64,000 bases of DNA from Allolobophora icterica (GCA_963556255.1 OY744614.1:39740617-39804616), one strand, 5' to 3'. Positions 14,301 to 25,868 are shown, numbered from the stretch's first letter. Made by a program: numbers and translations. Notes: generated by a model from the letters alone, not told the origin.

Positions 14301-14675
14301 CCAAATCTGTTGGTCCTGGACACTAACCAGGAGCAAAGCAGGACTTGCCCAAGATTGATACTCAACGTCTATGTTTGTTACCAGGAAAGTCTGCTATCAG
14401 CTTAATTACAACACAATTTATCTGCTTAATCTTAATTTAATTTTAAAATGTAAACAAGTAGTAGCCGCACTTTCTTACGAAACTACTCATTCCCATTTAA
14501 CTATTGATTTCAGCAATGTAAGGATATCTATCTGGAGTTCCTTGACCAGGAAAACGTTCACGGGATTTCAGAGTTCGTGAAGACGTGCATCAAACGCAGT
14601 TCATCCCAAGCAACATCAGCCGGTGAAGGTCACTCTGTTGATGCAGGTCATATATCGAGGCATTCGGACGACTAG
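2360..14675 (+). CDS. CENPI: Centromere protein I (CENP-I / Mis6), 18 exons
   Basis: CENP-I is an inner kinetochore protein of the CCAN (CENP-H/I/K part) that helps place CENP-A and assemble the kinetochore. Exons: 2360-2472, 2875-3086, 3791-3909, 4430-4537, 4986-5081, 5617-5706, 6088-6225, 6961-7101, 7467-7587, 7894-7976, 8540-8661, 8957-9077, 9783-9907, 10469-10622, 11379-11503, 11993-12287, 13399-13446, 14514-14675. All phases agree, giving about 790 aa (human 756). Family landmarks are PHLCHLLYLLTRKEDVR in exon 5, LGLLSVYKLYCPHLV in exon 6, LPSQVGAVL in exon 9 and HCILGFFEQ in exon 14. The Mis6 region is helical and has no catalytic motif. Least sure are exon 1 (ATG at 2360, weak donor GTACTA) and the exon 2 acceptor (2874 or 2847). 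The gene ends 166 bp from the PCID2 stop on the other strand. Confidence 0.9.
4291..4374. repeat. 23-bp tandem repeat, about 4 copies
   Basis: The unit GATATCTTCCTGCTTTTAAT plus TTG is repeated almost perfectly, with A/G alternation at one position. It sits in CENPI intron 3, about 55 bp before the exon 4 acceptor at 4429, so it overlaps the likely branch-point region. Confidence 0.8.
10670..10750 (+). mobile_element. Non-LTR retrotransposon 3' tail fragment
   Basis: A short stretch ends in AAAGGTGCTATATAAATG, the recurrent tail motif of the LINE and SINE remnants in this window. There is no coding part. It lies in CENPI intron 14. Confidence 0.5.
10901..11124 (-). mobile_element. tRNA-derived SINE, copy 1
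   Basis: Read on the minus strand it starts GGGGCGTGGTGGCTCAGTGG, containing a pol III A box, and has a B box GGTTCGAATCCCAC about 50 bp later. A unique body follows and ends GAGGCGCTATAGAAATATCC. That tail matches the 3' ends of the LINE remnants here, suggesting mobilisation by that LINE. A near-identical copy lies at 42490-42712 (+). The short frame it opens on the plus strand is spurious. It lies in CENPI intron 14. Confidence 0.85.
12913..13194. other. Unassigned open frames in CENPI intron 16
   Basis: A 93-codon ATG frame on the minus strand overlaps a plus-strand open run of roughly 60 codons (about 12949-13140) whose composition looks protein-like. I recognise neither. Neither fits the CENPI splice chain, which goes from 12287 to 13399. 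It may be a decayed retrocopy or transposon fragment. Confidence 0.2.
13769..13854. mobile_element. TTAA-flanked micro-element, copy 1
   Basis: It begins TTAACCCTTTAACGACGAG and ends ATTAAAGTGTTAA. TTAA ends plus CCCTTT/CACTTT inverted repeats are the layout of piggyBac MITEs. The centre carries an extra AT-rich stretch compared with the other copies (30108, 30287, 42901, 54265, 57584). It lies in CENPI intron 17. Confidence 0.6.
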
Positions 14676-14841
14676 CGAGTCGTCCAAACTTCGCTTTGTC
14701 ACATCAAAACACTGGGAGATAGACATGTGCTGAAACAAAGCCTGTCGGAAGATACATGACTGTTTCGGATGGAATGCGGAAGACGACACTTCTTTGCCCA
14801 TCAAATAAAAACTACTGTCCCCGAGAGTTTGTGGAATCGAT

Positions 14842-17800
14842 CTACTTCTGCTTGACAGAGAGGGGCGGAAAGGCATTTTGTTTACTGACGACCAGCTTCT
14901 TGTGTTGATGTGAAATGTATCCTCTGATCTTGTCCTGCAAGAAACATCCACAAGAGATAAGCACTTTGAGTTTGAGAAAAATCAAGTATCACGTAAGAAG
15001 AGTATACATTTCTTGTCCTGCAAAAGCAACTACGTGACATGAACCTTTTGAACAGTTGAAGAAAAACGAAGATTATGCTGATGGGCATCTTTGATAAGTT
15101 GATATTTATGCAGACTGTATTTTCTAAATGTATAAATAAACGAGTTAACTTGCCTCGTAGATGAGATTGGCCAAAATGCACTGAACTTCGTCGTCATCTA
15201 CGTCTTCTTCCTGTTCATAATCAAATGTTTTTGGATATCAGTAATATTGTAATATTTTGTTGTTGGCTAAATTTCAAAATACTGTGTAGATAATTTTGTT
15301 GAAGCAGCAATAAACAATGGTAAGTCGTTATCCATTATACAATGTCTGTAAGAAGGGGATGGGGAGGTTTGACCAAATGCAGTCAAGGGGAGGGTTGTTC
15401 CCAGTGCAATGTCTGCGTCTTCATTGGTAAATAGTTATATCCGTACGTACATCTTGTGCCTTAAACACCAACTGGTCAGACATCTGTACTGCATTGGACC
15501 CAAGTTGCTGGACACTGCCTTATCAAAGTACCCCATCCCATAGCATAGTTAGCCCTGCAAGATCAACAGGGAGCCTAATCTAGATGCTAGTACTCCATTG
15601 GACGGTAATGGCAAGCAAGAGTGGGTACAACTTGGGTCATCCTCTGAACAAAAATGGTGATGAAAATGCTCAAGTCTTCGTTAAGGAGAAATGTCTCGCA
15701 TGTGATTCACTGTAGAAACAATGTAATGATAGATACTGTCTTACCCCCATCAGCTGGAAGGCTACTGTAAAGGAAACGACTGGCAACTGGTGCGTGTTTA
15801 GAATCAGAGCTCTACAAACCAACATTTAGTAATATGAATAAGTTCTGTAATATGAACGAGGCTTGGTACTTTCACTGGAAAGTATACAATCCTCTACAGA
15901 CGTAACATTTTCAAAATCTGTGTGTTTGCATAAGGTTACAAGGTTTTTGTGTTGTCTCATTAGATTGAGTGGCCATGTTTGCATCTCAGCCAACAGATCC
16001 TTGCACTCTTTGGACCATGTTTTCGAGGAGATTATGTTGAAGCTTTAATTATATTTGTAAATTTGTTTCGGTGTTAATAATAAACAGTAATTAACTGAAG
16101 GGTCAACGTATGTGAAAAATAATGTTTTATAAATTAATAGCTTGACAAGAAGTGCTCTGCAGTAAAACACCTATAATGCGTCTGAGAAATAAAAATGCCT
16201 GCAAAAATTCCAACATGTGAAAGAATACAAACACTTTCTTGATGAGATTTCGGTAGGTGATGATCTTCAGTTTTTCCAGTATCAGATAAATTCCACATTT
16301 GATGAAAAACGATTCATTTGTTCGAAGTGCTTCGTTCAACAACCTTAGGTTTCCAGAACTAAACAAGAAAGCTTGGCAGTTAATTTTTAGCGGCTTCATC
16401 CAGGTTTGCAGCTTAGCCTATCAACTAATGGCAATATGTGTTTATCCTTGCGTCTTAAAAAATTTTGTTTATTATTTTCACTGCTGGTACTTTGATCGTT
16501 TTCCTACGACACTAATTCAAATGCCAGTATCTCCGAGACGTGAAATTCACCAGACGGATGTGTGCATCTTAACTTTTCAAATGCATAATGAATCCGACAA
16601 ATGCCTTTTACGATTACGTTTCATCGTATTGCTGTGTAGTTGTGTGTGCATGTGTTTGCATAATTATACACGTATCTGCTTGCTCCTTTCAAGTAGTTTT
16701 CATTTGGCTCATCATACAATTCTGTGGTACGTTGCAATACACTGGGATCTCCTTTGGGAACTTCAAATACCATTTATGAGTGCTTTATGGGTCATCCATT
16801 AAGAACGTCTGCACATGGGGTCACTCAATGGGGGACAGGGGGAGGGTTATTCCGAATGCAGACGTCTACATCTAAATTTAGTACATAAGGAGGGTAATGC
16901 CAAACGTCAACACGGGGAGGAGGGATCCAAAGGTTTTTCTGTGGACGTTCGTTATGGACAACCCTTGTAACAATGTCCCATTCCTGTTTCATTTCAGATG
17001 TTGCAGATAACATTATAACAGAATTGTTTATAACAAAGTGATTTAGGCAGGTACCAGTGTATTATAAATTTCAATAAACTACACAAACCACCTGGATGTT
17101 TTACCAAGTGTCTTGGTAGAGCACATGTAATAAATTATTCCACCACTCTTTCGTTGTGTCCTGGTCACTTATCACTACATTCTTACGTACAGTGGTAATT
17201 TCATAAATCAATTCAAACTGGTAATTTCAAACAAATTACTCTACCTGACAGCTGTAGCAACATCGGCAAACTGCATGAGGTCATGCTTTTTCAGCAGTTC
17301 ACGTTTAGGCATGTGACCCTACAAAACATGTTAAATTTTGTTAACAAGTTACAAAGCTTTCATACAGCTAGTTCTAGCAACATGGCTCTGGAATGAGCCA
17401 GCGTCTGCAGTGAGTGGGGAACCTAGACCAACCTAGACTCAACAAGGAACAGAAACTAGTACTACATGTACTTAGCTTGCTGGTAAGCCAAATAACCTAA
17501 GCTAAAAGAAATTTGCTATAGATAGCACAGAATCTGCTCATAAGGAAAGGTTACTTTACCAAAAGCATCTTCACTGGAAGTAGATAGATTAGAATCAACC
17601 GCTTGTTCTTTGAGGCGCGTCTGTGACAACGTTGAAATGCAAATGACAGAAAGTCTTCCGCTGTGAACGACAAAAGAATACAGAAAACATTAAGTAAACA
17701 AGAGACCACCTTACACAGCTTCTGTGCTTATTCTGTTATGAAGAAAATAGGCACTGGTAATCAACTTTACTATTTCATTACAATTAAAACCTATCTTCTG

Positions 17801-20800
17801 AAAAATTATTTCTTTCTGCATCTTACACAAATCACTTCATACACAAAGCAACAAGAACTTTGTGCCAGAGGTACAGTATCTCAACAAGCAAAAACTACAT
17901 CAGATATATTAAAGGCCTTTTTCTTGTTTAGCCATTATATGCAGTCATTTCATTAGCTTAAACTGATAAATGGAAAAACAGTAATAGTAATTTCCAAAAG
18001 CACCAACAAACTAGTAACACTGCCTTTGGAAGCCATAACAAGAACCGTCTTATAATACATCACATAAAATGAGGTTATTTTCCATGGCTGAACTATGGAA
18101 TTGATGTTGTATTCGTGTTATATCAGACTTGTGCTGTAATAATATGCATTACAGCAATGTCTCTGGTGTATTTACATTGACCATTGCAATTACAGCTGAA
18201 AATTACCATGGTAATACTGTACAAATAAGAATCATAGATCAATCACATAACAAGTCTTACCAGATTTAAAATCACTGTCAAACATTGCCTTCCGTCCCAC
18301 ATGGTACCTATGCATTACAAAATGACATAATGCAAAAGAAAACAGTAGTAAGGTCAAACTAAACCTATCAGTAAATTTTAACACACTACAGGAAACTTCA
18401 TCCCTACTTAACAGAAATCACTTCAGAAATTGATCAAACAAATGTTCGAAGCACTTAATCTTATTGCGTATTTTTTATTGCATAATAAAGCAGTTTCTTA
18501 ATTTCTATTTTAATATATGCCAGGACAGATTTCAAAATTATAGCTCACACATTTCATCTAACGTAACAACCATTAACTTGTTGTTCAGGCATTTAATTCA
18601 ATCACTCATATTGTTGCAAAAGCTGAAGAAACCATTTACGAAAGAAATGCACGTCTCTTTTCTCACCTATAGGTGACCAGCTGAGCAATGGAGAATTTGT
18701 CTTTGATTGGTAAACTGTCGATAGCTCTTATCAATGGCTTACACAGGTGCAGCTTATTTATCTGTTCAAGAAAACGAAAGCCATGTATAAATTCCAGAAC
18801 TCCACCATGCACCAAATCCTGCTAAGGATGACCGCAATTTAATTTCTCGAGTCCTATTTAAAAATATTTACTGACTAATTCTCCTAATAAAATTAATAGG
18901 CTTTCACCCAATAAATCCTGCCATAGCCAGATTACATTATATACTTCTTATATATGATAAACAGCTGTAACTATGTAACAAGTTGCGATCATGCCAGCTT
19001 GAGATTTTAAAAAAATTGATAGATTTATTTTTAATAATTTAACCAAATATACGACAAAGCAAAGGGCTGATAACATAAATAATTAGGATTTTTTAAAATA
19101 TGAAATCCCTTATATTGTCTAAAAGTTATTAAATTTAAAATTATTTTATGACATCAACAACGCTTAATCACCTTGAAGTAGATTTTCAACAGCTGGTTGA
19201 CGAGATTCAGCATTCCCCATTTCTTCGAGTCATCTGGGGCTGCACGACTAAAAAACAACCAACTTGGTGTAATTAAGAAACTATTAAATTTCTTACTTTA
19301 AGTCAAGAAGCCTTTGAAGCCAGAATCCTTCCAATACAAGTTCAAGTGTATGCAAATTTCATTCAGCAATACAGGACCTGCATGACAGACATTTCATTGC
19401 TGAAAGAAATTAAGACATAGACTATGACGCAGTTCATAAACCAACATAGGAACTACTTTACTAATGCAAAGAATTGGGTAATAATATCCATAAAAGGAAA
19501 CACAAAATATATCACTAATCTTCTTGAAATCTATTCTATTCAATTGCCATTTGTGTTTTTAAGTCCGTAGCGCCTCTGATGAGCTTCTCTTGAAGTGGCA
19601 CTATATAAATTTGTGATTGCAATTAATCAAAGTTTGGATTTGGATCTTACTTGTCACTTGCACAGACTCTGAAGCAACCCATCAGCATCTCGGCTGCTTT
19701 CTCCGCTTTCTCACCAGGCTTACCATGACCCTTCTTAGCCAACTGTACGTCAGCCTTAACAAAACAACGAAGACAGAAGCCGTGTAAAAACTTACTTTGG
19801 TACAGTAGTAGAGCAATTACACTAATTAAATTAAACTACGAACTACAACAATGTCAAAGGCAATTCAACTTTTTGACTTGTGACTGGTACAGTACAAACT
19901 GGTACCTAAGGTACAGAACAGTACAAACTTGTACCTTAGGTACAGAATATGTTGCTTCAATCTACTAAAGTTTAGTGATTAGTAGCATAAAGATACTATA
20001 TTAGACTGTCAAGAACTAAATCTCATAGAAATAAAGAAGAAATCTCTCAACTGAGTAAACCAATCACTAAACTGAAGAACCAGTCACTCTTGAAAGTGAA
20101 CAACAAATCACTCAAGTGCAGAGCCAATCATGCAACCAAAGAACAAATCACTCAATTGAAGAACCAATCACGCAAACAAAGAGCAAATCACTCAAGGGAA
20201 GAACCAATTATTCATTCATTCATTTAAAAAATTTAATATAGCGGGCCCTCAAGTTACCTACTCAGGAGCGCTCTCAGCCCAACCACGGCAATATAAACTG
20301 GACTTATGCAACTAAAGAACAAATCATTAAAGTTAAGAACAGATCATTCATTTGAAGTGTCAATCAGTTGAAGATCCAATAATTCAACTAAACAACAAAC
20401 AGTCATTCAACCAAAGAACCAATCACTCAGCTGAAGAAAAAGTCACGCCGCTGAAGAGCTGATCACTCAACTATAAAATGAGAATAACATCTCCTCAAGG
20501 ACAAACTGTTTCCTTATAAGGTGTCATTTCCATAGAGATTTACAAAATGCACACCACTCTATGCTCAGCTATAAAAAAATCAAAAATATTAAATGCTCGA
20601 GGGAGTGTTCTACATGACAGTTTCAGAAACACTACAAAATCTCATAACTTACACTGTTGGCAAACAGTCTGAGATCTAATGTCAGAGCAAACAGAATCGG
20701 TAGACCCCAATTTTCATCCTTCTGATTCTGCAAAATCTTAAGGAATGCTGTGACAAGAGTTAAGGAATGCCACGCCAATAAACAAACAGAAAGCCTTCCC

Positions 20801-23800
20801 ACAATTTAATAAGACAGGCTCATGTATAAACTGAGTCATCAGTACTAGCTTAAAAGTTAGTTCAGCAGCCATCAAATAAAATTTAAAACTTGTCACAGAG
20901 CAAAGCAGAAACATCAAAGGATAATAAATTTTCAATTAAATTAATTTGAATTCAAATCTTACTTCAACTTTTAATTAAAATCTGCATTCATTAATAATGG
21001 CAGAAAACAGAAGCTTCTTTTTTGCTCTAAAGCTTAAATGAGGTGAGATTTTCACCCTCCACCTTGAGCAAAAGTGGTTAATATTAGATAAGATCCATTG
21101 AATAAATGTTGTAGACTTCAAACTCAACAGCTGGTCACCCAGCATTAAATGAATCAACATGAAAGCTATTACCAAATATATCCAGTGAATCAATTTCAAA
21201 AGGATATTGTAACACAATGTACTGACAGCCATAGGCCTCAACAAAATCATGATTTCCAACAGCCCAACAACACCTAATACAAAATAAAACAAGTAATCTG
21301 ATAATAAAGTTACATCTTCTTATAGCACTTGTGTATGTAAGTAAGTATGTATGTATGCATGTAAAGTACATTTTAAGTACTTCTAAAAATATGCAACAGC
21401 ATACTAAAGGAACACTATCAGATATAGTGTTCCATGCAACCTCCTTCAGAAACACTCAAGACAGATCCAAGCAGCTAAAGGATTTCAAAGACACTGAAGT
21501 TTAGTTAATGAAGCTCCTCCCTTGCTGGCCTGGATACAGAAACTATAAATTATCAATGCTACTGAGTCAAAAAATCATTAAAACATCTCAAACACTGACT
21601 GCAATGTAACATTCTGTTGATAAAAGGTATGCTGCATTTAAAACTACCACATTACAAGTTATTCCAATTACAGAGAAAGAAATCTGTCATAATTCATTAT
21701 GCACTATTTAGAAAACAGACTAAGGTAGTGCTTCTTTCAACACAAGTCCTCAGGTTGTAGGATGTTTTGGCTCAAGTATGCAAAACAACAAACAACCGGA
21801 TAACTTTCCTTGTTGGTTATATGGCTTGACAACAAATCCGAAATTCATGATATGCTAGGATTTGAACCTCAGAAGGCGAATGGTGAACATGCCAACAATT
21901 TGCAAGTTCTGCCCAGATATACACATAACTAAAATAAAGTTCTGATGTTTGTAAAATGAATGAGCACCAAAATAAATGAAAGGTAAGGTTAGTTAATTAA
22001 TTTGGAGCAAGAGTTCATTACCGTAGATGAGCAGCAACGAGTTCGTCAAGGGGAGAAGGAAACCGTTTCTCGCATTCTTGTTCAGGCTTGTCCAACTGCA
22101 AACGGTAGTTGCTGATGTGTGGATCACGAAAGCACAGCAGATTCTAAGTCACGATACATCAAGATCATATACAACACTAGTTCGGTGGAAACAAGCACTC
22201 TACATTTTTAGCAACACTGTAAGAACATTAACAATACATGTTCCTTTGTTCAATTACTTAAATGAAATGGTCAGTTAGTTGATCTAAAACTCAAAGTGTA
22301 AACATTGGTGTTTCAACAATCAATCCATTTGTAAAAATTAGGACCTTTTTCTACCTTTCTCAACCTTACCTTGTGCTTAAATGTATCCCTATGTTTGTCA
22401 CTTTTCTAAAAGCTGTCTTTAAACAGGCATCATGTACATATGTTTTGAAGTATGGATAATTACTCGATGATGAAAATATCTCATCTTTAGTGTTACCACA
22501 GAGAAAATTATTACCGGGTACACCTCTAATAAAAGCTTAGAGAAATGACACTACGTACCCCTGCTTCGATGCCATCCCTATTGTCAAGCGCTCTTTCAAG
22601 CTATATAACAAGTAACAAACAATTCAGCACAAGTTTTACATATGTTTTGAAGTATGGATAATTACTCGATGATGAAAATATCTCATCTTTCAGTGTTACC
22701 ACAAAGAAAATTATTACACCTATAATAAAAGCTTAGAGAAATGACACTACTTCACAGGTTCCACGACAAATGGTTCAACGACAAATGGTTCACCGACAAA
22801 TGGTTCAAGGACAAATGGTTCACGATCTTCCAGCTTCTAGTTTGAGCTAATTTTCATCGCTCATCTAGCTTCTAGTTTGAAATTTACTATGACATGTTTT
22901 CGTTGATCAAGCAGCTGATAGTAAAATTCAAACATAGCTATAGAAGCTGGACAAACGATGAAAACATAGTTCAAACTAAAAGGTGGATGGCCGATAAAAA
23001 AATATATCTCAAACTAGAAGCTGGATGGCCGATAAAAATATAGCTCAACTAGAAGCTGGATTATCGTTGAATATAATTATAACTGAAACTAGAAGCTGGA
23101 TGATTGGGAACCATTTGTCCGTGAACCATTTGTCGTGAACCATTTGTCATGACACCACTTCACATACAGTTCTAAATTTTGGACTAACAGCATAAAACTA
23201 AATATATGTAACATTATCGATCTTATAGCTATATATAACTCGAGAGTCGAGATTGTATTCCTATCTAAGTGTATTACCTATAACAATATACATGTACAAG
23301 CTTATGAAGAAGCGATAATAATAATAATAATCTTCGTTTAATATTTTCAAACTGACAATTACGCAGTATGATTACAAATCAGTATGAACGGATGATGACA
23401 AATTATTACAGGAGTCGAATTTTAACTGTATACGGCAGCCATACAAGGCTCCCATCACGTCCTACATCTCATTTTCACAACGCGCCATCTCGCGAATGAT
23501 AAGCTGAGTGGACCTTAGAGGGTTGCGGGAAGCGATCCCGCTACCTACTGCTCTTCACGCCAGTGATGTTACCACTACTCTATGGACCCCCCCCCCCCCA
23601 TGGTCTAGCTTTCTCACAAATCTTCCACAGCGTTATACTATCGCCACTCAAAAGGTCGAATCAATCATTCCAACTAAATCCGTGACAGAAAGCCATCCCA
23701 GGATGGATGGAAGTACGTAAGAACATTATTATAAAGAGTTTAGAAAACATGGTTCAGTTTACTGAAGGCATGTTTGCATGGTCGCGGCTCAAAAGCACCT

Positions 23801-23922
23801 TACAGATTATTTATGCATTCCCAATCATGCTAAAATCACTAATAAAGGCCACAAATAGCAGCACAATAAACATATTCTTTACTTACCCTCTGAAAATAAG
23901 TACTTAGGCTAATTTGTGCCAT
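14842..23922 (-). CDS. PCID2: PCI domain-containing protein 2 (TREX-2 subunit), 15 exons
   Basis: PCID2 (yeast Thp1) is the PCI-domain subunit of TREX-2, which links transcription to mRNA export at the nuclear pore. Exons in transcript order: 23887-23922, 22559-22600, 22370-22405, 22022-22095, 21173-21273, 20653-20747, 19651-19754, 19172-19247, 18667-18761, 18261-18307, 17560-17660, 17245-17318, about 16171-16358, 15154-15210, 14842-14934. The frame stays open, for about 406 aa (human 399). Landmarks: start [12 protein letters not shown], then [73 protein letters not shown] (PCI winged helix), [12 protein letters not shown] and [16 protein letters not shown] near the end. The first three exons are only 36, 42 and 36 nt. 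Intron 14 uses a GC donor (GCAAGT). The exon 5 donor implies about 11 extra residues, and the exon 13 donor is ambiguous by a few bases. Confidence 0.92.
16789..16964. mobile_element. MITE with GGGTCATCCAT ends
   Basis: The left end GGGTCATCCATTAAGAACGT and the right end ACGTTCGTTATGGACAACCC are imperfect inverted repeats around a G-rich middle. The larger element at 41105-41530 shares these ends. No clear target duplication is visible. It lies in PCID2 intron 12. Confidence 0.55.
19560..19622 (+). mobile_element. LINE 3' tail fragment
   Basis: A short remnant ends GTGGCACTATATAAATTTGT, the tail shared with other non-LTR remnants in the window. It lies in PCID2 intron 7. Confidence 0.5.
20040..20475. 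repeat. Degenerate 18-bp minisatellite interrupted by a retroelement tail
   Basis: Variants of GAAGAACCAATCACTCAA recur every 17 to 19 bp on both sides of a remnant at about 20212-20290. That remnant carries the antisense LINE/SINE tail (TTTAATATAGCG...). The array was therefore present before the insertion. It lies in PCID2 intron 6. Confidence 0.65.
22437..22750. repeat. Tandem duplication around PCID2 exon 2
   Basis: A segment of about 115 bp at 22437-22554 recurs at 22638-22750 with few changes. Each copy starts ACATATGTTTTGAAGTATGG and ends near AGAAATGACACTAC. The 42-nt exon 2 (22559-22600) lies between them. This makes a 201-bp tandem unit present about 1.6 times, with the exon in one unit only. 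The left copy ends at the exon 2 splice donor. Confidence 0.8.
22757..23148. mobile_element. Foldback element with tandem-repeat termini and 16-bp flanking duplication
   Basis: The left end has about 4.5 copies of a 15-bp unit containing GACAAATGGTTC. The right end has the complement, GAACCATTTGTC, about three times. The interior carries AGCTTCTAGTTTGA and its complement CAAACTAGAAGCTGGAT in both orientations. ATGACACTACTTCACA at 22741-22756 and ATGACACCACTTCACA at 23149-23164 flank it, a 16-bp duplication with one difference. There is no protein frame. The superfamily is unknown to me. It lies in PCID2 intron 1. Confidence 0.7.
23165..23886. other. PCID2 intron 1 remainder, no gene
   Basis: This is mostly AT-rich sequence with an ATA run at about 23316. 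A degenerate SINE-like 3' end (antisense A/T-rich head, then AATATTTTCAAACTGACAAT) follows, and there is a C-run at 23588-23599. No exon fits the PCID2 chain here. Confidence 0.4.
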
Positions 23923-24225
23923 TTTGAATCTCTTTGACCAAAAAGAGTAAAAGATTGTAACACACACTTTCTCAGAATTAGGAACCGCTACATCAGTTTC
24001 ATATAGACTAATCATTTAAAATTTTATTTTGTCATCATTATTACTTAAAGTAGGCCTATCGCAAACACATCTTAGTAACTTTCGTAAGGATAATTCACGT
24101 TTTTATGAATGCAAGCAGTGCTAAAATCATTTGACCACAGTATAAAATAATAATACTGTGATTTGACCTCGGAATATTTATTTCGCTATTTGACGCATTC
24201 AACTAGCTGAAACACCATCAAACTC

Positions 24226-24690
24226 GTAATCGTAATCTCCAAATTTGTAAAGCGCAACTCGACGGCCAAGCGCAGGTCACCAGCCTACGTCAAATCAGAG
24301 AGAGTTTTCCACAGGGTAGTCCAAAGGAGGTCTGAGTCCGGTTTCCAGAGGGCCAGATCAAGAGAGGTGACAGAGCAGCAGCTGTTAAGGGAGGGTCGTA
24401 TTAAGGCGAGAAGAATTGGAAGGTCGTATTAAGGCGAGAAGAATTGGAAGGCGGAGGATCAGATGGGTTAGGGTAGGATCGAGTTCTTGACAAGGGTCAG
24501 ACTTCAGTTTTGAGTGGAAAGTCCGAGGATGATAGTTAGAGGATCATGAGGAAGATGGAGGGCGGGTTGCAAAGATGATGGAAGCACCGAGAATCTGAGG
24601 AATTCAGAGGGGAGATCGTTCCAGAGGGGTGGTGCTGTGTTGGATATAGCTTGGTTGGAGAAAATTTCTAACAACTGGTAGATCAAAATG
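24226..24690 (-). pseudogene. Non-LTR retrotransposon 3' end (ORF2 C-terminus plus 3' UTR)
   Basis: The minus-strand frame contains NTAPPLWNDLPSEF, the conserved C-terminal motif after the reverse transcriptase in CR1/L2-like elements, and then a stop. The 3' UTR carries an internal duplicated 24-bp stretch (GGTCGTATTAAGGCGAGAAG at about 24392 and 24421) and ends in a GCGCTTTACAAATTTGGAG tail. It is 5'-truncated, as is usual for LINEs. Relatives of the UTR lie at 38408, 44500, 49752 and 52428. Confidence 0.7.
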
Positions 24691-25124
24691 CTGTGATTCT
24701 TGAAATCAATTCTCTACATTGTACAACGTTTCTTACATTTTTTAACAGATCGACCAATGTTTATGCCTCCTTTTCTGGAAATTATTTACATACCTACTTT
24801 GATGTATTGACACTCACCTTAACATCATTCTTCTTTACCCTGCACAACCAGAATCGTTACTATCGCAAAAAGCTGCATCATGGTTAGGAGTTTTTACTGT
24901 GAAATGATTAAACTTACAAATTTATTATTAATGTTCATGTTGTACCTTGGTTTAATTTATTGGATTGTTTTAGCGTATTCGTTGTTGATTATTTAGTCAA
25001 ATTTGAGAGCGTAGGGTAATGTGGCAGATTTAATATGCGACTTGCATCAGAGTATCATTCTATACACTATGACTTGTATTATCGTTCATACTGGATTGCT
25101 TGATGTGAATTGAGCAGTCGATTA
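24691..25124. other. Intergenic spacer between PCID2 and PSMA4
   Basis: AT-rich sequence with no gene. ATG-GTTAGG at about 24881 could be a first coding codon plus splice donor for PSMA4, since the phase fits, but the site is weak. The two genes are transcribed away from each other, so this spacer probably holds both promoters. Confidence 0.3.
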
Positions 25125-25280
25125 AGGTAGCCTGAGAGGCAGCCATGGGTATGAATTGTTAGCAACTTCATTTTCTTAGCGTTAGCATATGAGGGCGTGT
25201 GGCCAGTCCTCTCCGTCGGCGTCGGAACTTCCGACCGCCAGTGTACAGTCAGTGTACTCATTACAGTTGAGTTGGATAGG
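25125..25280 (+). repeat. Dispersed repeat, copy 1 (CCATGGGTATGAA family)
   Basis: It shares a diverged block with 48740-48890 in the same orientation: CCATGGGTATGAA, then TACGAGGGCG/TATGAGGGCG, then a GTCAGTGTACT motif and GAGTTGG. The layout suggests an old SINE. It lies upstream of PSMA4 and may be part of its 5' flank. Confidence 0.55.
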
Positions 25281-25868
25281 GGCGCGAGTAGAGCAGACGC
25301 CACGAAACAGATTTTTGCCTTGACGGGGAATGGAAATAAATTAAAAGTAATATAAATTAAAGCAATTTTGTCGTCGTTTTATAGTCTTAAGTGTGGGCCT
25401 CGGCATTTCCTGCTGTTCAGCATAAAATCAGATTTGTGGGATTCGGTTAAACAGATGTGCAGAAATTAAGTGACTGCAGGAAGTACTGTAAACAAGGCAG
25501 TGTGAAAGCTACCATGTTTTGAACAGAGAGGTAGTTTGCAGTATTCAGCTTAAGATCACTGAGGTGGATGAAAGTAGAAACATTTTAAAATAAAAACCCA
25601 TTAATTTGAAGTGAGTGAAAGTACATAAATAGTACAGTATTAAATTATTCATGAATCAACGGTTACATAGCATTGCATTATTATGCTATGTATGTGTGTG
25701 GTTGGTTCTACCAGATTGAAGAGGTATTTATATAAATACTTGTGCAGAATCCAGATGTGAAAAAAGTATTTTTTTATGGGAGTATTGGCCAGTTATCTTA
25801 TTTACTTATTTATTTAGACTTCACTGCCAAATAACTAATTGTATAATGTATATGTAATGTGTTTGCAG

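Noticed and set aside
16299..16802. 167-codon plus-strand frame.
   Set aside because: It is antisense to PCID2 exon 13 and its intron, with no family similarity.
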